Shown here in pieces: positions 60,626-64,000 of a stretch of DNA of 64,000 nucleotides; within the stretch, counting starts at the first letter, position 1, and each line of letters starts with the position of its first letter. Origin of the DNA: Actinomucor elegans (Eukaryota > Mucoromycota > Mucoromycetes > Mucorales > Mucoraceae); assembly GCA_026027325.1 (NCBI GenBank), contig JAMSLZ010000002.1:3596001-3660000 (forward strand), written 5' to 3'. Both the position numbers and the translations under genes were made by a program. Under the pieces are notes generated by a model, which saw only the letters and a program-made list of their open reading frames with translations, was not told where the DNA came from and ran no database searches.

Positions 60626-61483
60626 GGAGGGAAAGTGTTTTAGCTTGAGTTTTGGTTTTGTTTCTATTGTTAGGAGATTTATCAGAAGGCGGCTGAGAAT
60701 AGTTGTTACCCATAGTAGGAGATTCAATCTTTAATTCAAGTAAGTTATGATTAATAATAGGATAACTAATAGTTTCTGTGGAAGAGCCAGAAGGAATTGT
60801 AACTGCGGTAAAATTAAAAATAAAAGCAGGTAGTAAGTCGATTATAACTTGGTTATAGTTTATTCAACTTAAATGTGATTGATTATTTCTAACTAGTTTT
60901 TCTAGCTTGTATTTATACTCGTTGAATTGTGACTGAAGGTTATTTACTTGTGTTCATATAAGAAGTATAAGAAGGACGTATCTCTGTTTAAGGACTGTAT
61001 CGCTGTATAAGGTAATCAATGATGCTTTAGTATGTATGTGCTACAGCTAGGGCGCACAGGCCTCTAGTCTGTCTGTACTTCAATTATGTGGCTATTTCAC
61101 CACAGTAACATCATCAATGATGTTGGCGGGAATCGGAATAGCACCCTCCATAGATTGTTGGTCATTGAGTATTGTGGCAACTGCTGGTACGTTAGTAGCA
61201 TTGGCTGATTCAAATGATGGACCGTTGTGGTAAAGGGGCCAGAGGAGACGAGGGGGTGAACCATAAGTGACAGTGACAATCTCACCTGTGGCAGGATCTA
61301 TAGCAAGTGTGGGACCATTGGAATCATCGGTAGTTTCCGCAATGGGCTGTTCAATGGTAACAATATCGACGGAGGTTTCACGAGACACGGGAGCAGAGAA
61401 ATCATCATATTCTGGGGCATCCGGGAGATCATCATCTGGTCCAGGGGAAGGAGAAGGCAAAGGAATACGAGATCTAGCATTGG
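60626..61483 (-). pseudogene. Element D: gypsy pol fragment (right piece), split by a solo LTR
   Basis: The minus strand is open from 61483 to 61105, reading LPSPSPGPDDDLPDAPEY, later TGEIVTVTYGSPPRLLWP and IPANIIDDVT. It continues in frame after removal of the A-family solo LTR and its GTAAC duplication (IPSGSSTETISYPII, NRNKTKTQAKTLSL) and runs on into the VPAKYQEF segment at 47592. It is probably the poorly conserved protease-RT linker of a third gypsy lineage. The upstream part is cut off by the C-family LTR at 61484. The oldest layer of the stack. Confidence 0.75.
60804..61104 (-). mobile_element. Solo LTR, family A, inside element D
   Basis: 301-bp copy with the target duplication GTAAC at 60799-60803 and 61105-61109. 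It differs from the LTRs of the full element by a 2-bp deletion near its edge and an A-to-G change, so it comes from a separate insertion. Confidence 0.93.
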
Positions 61484-62188
61484 TGTTATATCCGGTGCTA
61501 AAGACGAAGGATATAATTTAAAATACAATAATAAAAGAATAGACAGTAAATGGAATCAGCTATCCTGATAGTAAAAGTTATTCTAATGTTTTATTCACAA
61601 TTCAAAATCAAGTCTTCTTTATATACATTTCATCAGAGCTTAATAGTGTAGCATTCAATATCTATCAGCACGCATGGCCTTACAACGGAGTCCAATCCCA
61701 GCAGCCACTAATAAGCCTTTCAACCACGCATTGTTGTAATTGTATAACCCACGCGTTATTCGATATTCAGGTCTTATCTTGAGATACACTCGATACTACT
61801 CGATAGTATGATGCCGCGTGTTTCTTGTAAGGATTATTGGCTAATAGTTCTAAGGATGACACATCGCTTGTATTTATGCAGGCCTCGTTAATCTGATTGG
61901 GTTATCAGATAGAGTCCGTGTATGACATAAATGAACAGTTGATTCCTTACTATTATGTCGATGCAAAATAGTAGGTGGAATACAACATTGCCCCCTTCCA
62001 GATGAGGTCATCACCTTAGAAGTATCTTTGTATTAAAGATGTAATAATCATAAGAACGAAAGGATAGGATGTAAGCATTGTGTTAGATGTTAAGATCGTG
62101 TGTAATGTAAACTGTCATAAAAAACCTTGTAAAAAACCATTATAGGAAAAAAGTAACATAAGGGAAAAGACAATTACACTTGCAGAGT
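61484..62188 (-). mobile_element. Element C second copy (C'): 3' LTR and adjacent internal sequence
   Basis: 61484-61987 is a family C LTR in minus orientation and 61988-62188 matches the 3' untranslated part of element C (53823-54024 inverted). Homology stops at GCAGAGTG (62189), where the inverted-repeat sequence begins. The rest of this copy would be expected beyond the DNA-transposon-like insertion, outside the window. Confidence 0.9.
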
Positions 62189-62470
62189 GGAGGTCATACA
62201 GATACTCGCAATTGTTGTACAATTACTCGTACAGGTTCTGGGTTAGTGGATGACCTTAGGTACTTACTCATGGGCATATTTTTGGCTGCTGTGATGTTCT
62301 CTGGATATGTGTACCCATTTAAATGGCTATTTCCAATTTTTAAAACGGCTAGAAATATTTGGAATGCCGGAGACATATTGTATAACCACATTCTATTGCA
62401 CCCGGTCATCCACTAACCCAGAACCTGTACGAGTAATTGTACAACAATTGCGAGTATCTGTATGACCTCC
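62189..62470. mobile_element. 67-bp perfect inverted repeat around a 148-bp spacer (transposon end or MITE)
   Basis: Arm 62189-62255 (GGAGGTCATACAGATACTCG .. GTGGATGACC) and arm 62404-62470 are exact reverse complements by eye. The outer edge coincides with the break in element C', so it marks an insertion boundary. Element C' does not resume after the inner arm. It is therefore either the elaborate left terminus of the transposon that encodes the next ORF, or a MITE of that family abutting it. The structure can fold into a long hairpin. No flanking duplication can be proven because the far end is outside the window. Confidence 0.8.
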
Positions 62471-62692
62471 TAGTGGGATATCTCACCACACACTGGTAGA
62501 CATACGTTCCATAGCAAGGTAGTAGAGAGGGGGGGGGGGCCAAAAGGGATGATCTTGTCCAGAGACCTGAATAGTTTCAGCCCCCCTGGGAATGGAAACT
62601 AAGGAGCCTAAGGCTACACTGTAGGACTGGGAGTGAACAACAGCATTTGGTAGCATACAACTCCTATTATACTACAGCATTCTTAAATAAAC
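62471..62692 (+). other. 5' leader of the chromodomain transposase ORF
   Basis: Non-coding and more GC-rich than the host spacers, with G-runs near 62528-62540 and C-runs near 62580. An in-frame TAA at 62684-62686 precedes the ATG. No homology to elements A-D was noticed. Confidence 0.5.
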
Positions 62693-64000
62693 ATGTTTCC
62701 GAAAGAAATAGTAGATGCGTTTACGTTGCTTATGGCGACTTACTGGCAGTTTCTTTCTAAAGATTGGCCAGTGTTGGAAAAGACTAAGTATCACCGGTCT
62801 GAGGTTAAGCCTGTAAAAGATATCCAGCATGTAAAAACTTATGTGTTGGAGCATCTTGGCTACATACCTGTTTTTTTCTTTCTCGTAGAGCTGTTTGCAA
62901 ACCAAGAATATCCTGGTCCATATTCCAACGTGGACAAAGGATTGTTGATAATCTACCAGCTTCTTACCGGTTGTTCTATTGCGCATATGGCACGTTTCAT
63001 CCCTTCTAGTAGCTACCATGCTATTTACAATGCCTTTTATACAAAATACGGAGAGGAGCTGAATACCTGTTTGGACTATTGCCTACGAAAGATGTTCTCC
63101 TCAACAAAGCTGCGAATTATGTGTGCTCTTCACCGAAACCCTGAAGATTTTAAGCATGTTACCTTGATGATAGATGGACATGATTCTAGAGCAACATATA
63201 TCAACGCTGCAGATCATGCCATGTTCTATTCGTATAAGCTTAAGAAGTCTGGCTTCCGAACACAAGTATGTACAGATGTTAATGGGATGGTGTTGTTTGT
63301 CTCCGATGCGGCACCATGTTCAGATAACAACGATGGGTCTATGCTTGCTGATATGCGGTTGAAGAAGAAGATTAGTAAGTACGATTGTGTTGTCGTTGAT
63401 GGTGGATACACTACTTTTATAGATCGTATTGTAGCAAATAATCGTCACCTGGATCGCCATAATTTTGTATTCCCTATCCGTAAGTCTCGAGGAGTGGGTC
63501 TGAAACAAGAAGAAGTTAATTACAACTCCATTCTTGGAAGCTTTCGTTCCTCGATAGAAGCAACGTTTGGAGAGATTGGAACCTTATTTCAACGATTCAA
63601 CGGTAAAGGCGTTATTCGAGTTACCGAGATGGAGACATTCACGGTACAGTTCAAGCTTGCATGTCTTCTTGCAAACATCAAGAAGTTTGTTAACATTGGG
63701 TGTGTTTCTAGCTCTGAACAACATACTTTTTGGATGCAGCCTAACTTCGACTTTCCAAATGGCAGCAGTAAGAATGTCTATGACGTAGTAAGTACCCTTA
63801 CAATTGCAGAAAAGTCCCAAGATGCTGAGATGGTAAAAGAAATACAGCAGCAGTTTCTCTCTTTGGGGGTGAACGAAGATAATGGCTCTGATGACGAACC
63901 CATCGACGAGGACTTACCACAAGGACACTACGAGGTTGAGGCCATTGTTGGGCATCGTGGACCAAAGCATCGTAGAGAGTATTTGGTTAGGTGGGTAGGC
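62693..64000 (+). CDS. DDE_Tnp_4 (Harbinger/IS5-like) transposase with C-terminal chromodomain, 3' truncated
   Basis: Uninterrupted ORF of 436 codons from ATG 62693 to the window edge. Residues about 85-125 (NVDKGLLIIYQLLTGCSIAH, MARFIPSSSYHAIYNAF) look like the helix-turn-helix found before DDE_Tnp_4 domains. Catalytic-core candidates are D161 (VTLMIDGHDSR), D236 (CVVVDGGYTTF) and E289 (SSIEATFGEIGTLFQRFNG). The spacing and the E-x-x-FG context match Harbinger/PIF-IS5 type DDE enzymes, which cut and paste DNA. From about residue 412, HYEVEAIVGHR, then REYLVRWVG, is the start of a chromodomain, strikingly like those at the ends of the element A and C integrases. Chromodomains bind methylated histone tails and would target insertion to heterochromatin. 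It lies just inside the 67-bp inverted repeat that breaks C'. Subfamily is uncertain; the C-terminus is not visible. Confidence 0.78.
   Translation, partial: MFPKEIVDAFTLLMATYWQFLSKDWPVLEKTKYHRSEVKPVKDIQHVKTYVLEHLGYIPVFFFLVELFANQEYPGPYSNVDKGLLIIYQLLTGCSIAHMARFIPSSSYHAIYNAFYTKYGEELNTCLDYCLRKMFSSTKLRIMCALHRNPEDFKHVTLMIDGHDSRATYINAADHAMFYSYKLKKSGFRTQVCTDVNGMVLFVSDAAPCSDNNDGSMLADMRLKKKISKYDCVVVDGGYTTFIDRIVANNRHLDRHNFVFPIRKSRGVGLKQEEVNYNSILGSFRSSIEATFGEIGTLFQRFNGKGVIRVTEMETFTVQFKLACLLANIKKFVNIGCVSSSEQHTFWMQPNFDFPNGSSKNVYDVVSTLTIAEKSQDAEMVKEIQQQFLSLGVNEDNGSDDEPIDEDLPQGHYEVEAIVGHRGPKHRREYLVRWVG

Noticed and set aside
62180..62416. 78- and 71-codon ORFs on both strands within the inverted repeat
   Set aside because: They span the palindromic arms and spacer and end at its edges. 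Not credible proteins.

Overview
The window is a fungal nuclear segment, most likely from an early-diverging mould of the Mucoromycota (Mucorales-like). Supporting this are the AT-rich sequence, the very short introns (mostly 48-103 nt, GT..AG, often with a CTAAC/CTRAY-type branch site), CT-rich leaders before start codons, long A or T homopolymers in the spacers, and Ty3/gypsy elements with C-terminal chromodomains. The species cannot be named from sequence alone. No rRNA, tRNA or CRISPR array was recognised by eye.

Positions 1-43900 are mainly host DNA. Compact genes are separated by long AT-rich spacers of 1-4 kb. In order they are: the 3' part of an Sgf73/ataxin-7 SAGA subunit gene; a single-finger GATA factor; a G-patch/C2H2 protein (-); a coiled-coil/ankyrin protein; a CAMKL-type kinase facing a small two-TM protein (-) across 54 bp; a DUF4203-like membrane protein; a relic Tc1/mariner transposase; a Zn2Cys6 regulator with long polyQ; a four-TM protein; two eroded genes; an Stm1/SERBP1 ribosome-associated protein; a WW-WW-MyTH4-RhoGAP protein (-) divergent from an S6K/Psk1-type AGC kinase; another eroded segment; and a nine-exon gene of unknown function (-) with a 9-nt micro-exon. 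The spacers share a decayed dispersed repeat whose core resembles AGATGCRACATTAAACC.

Positions 44016-45589 hold a fresh tandem array of about 404-bp units, 3.8 copies, each with the same minus-strand ORF.

Positions 46376-64000 are a stack of nested transposons that can be ordered by 5-bp target duplications and restored reading frames. The oldest, D, is a gypsy pol fragment. It was hit by a solo LTR of family A (TSD gtaac), by a complete element A (47593-60625, minus strand, TSD ggagg), and by a copy of element C on the minus strand (C'). Element A was itself hit by a complete element C (48028-54527, TSD gtatg) and by a 506-bp solo LTR of family B (TSD atggt). C' is broken by a DNA-transposon-like sequence that begins with a 67-bp perfect inverted repeat. 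After this comes an uninterrupted ORF (62693 to the window end) that looks like a DDE_Tnp_4/Harbinger-type transposase fused to a C-terminal chromodomain. This is the most unusual object in the window: it combines a cut-and-paste transposase with the type of targeting module carried by the neighbouring chromoviral integrases.
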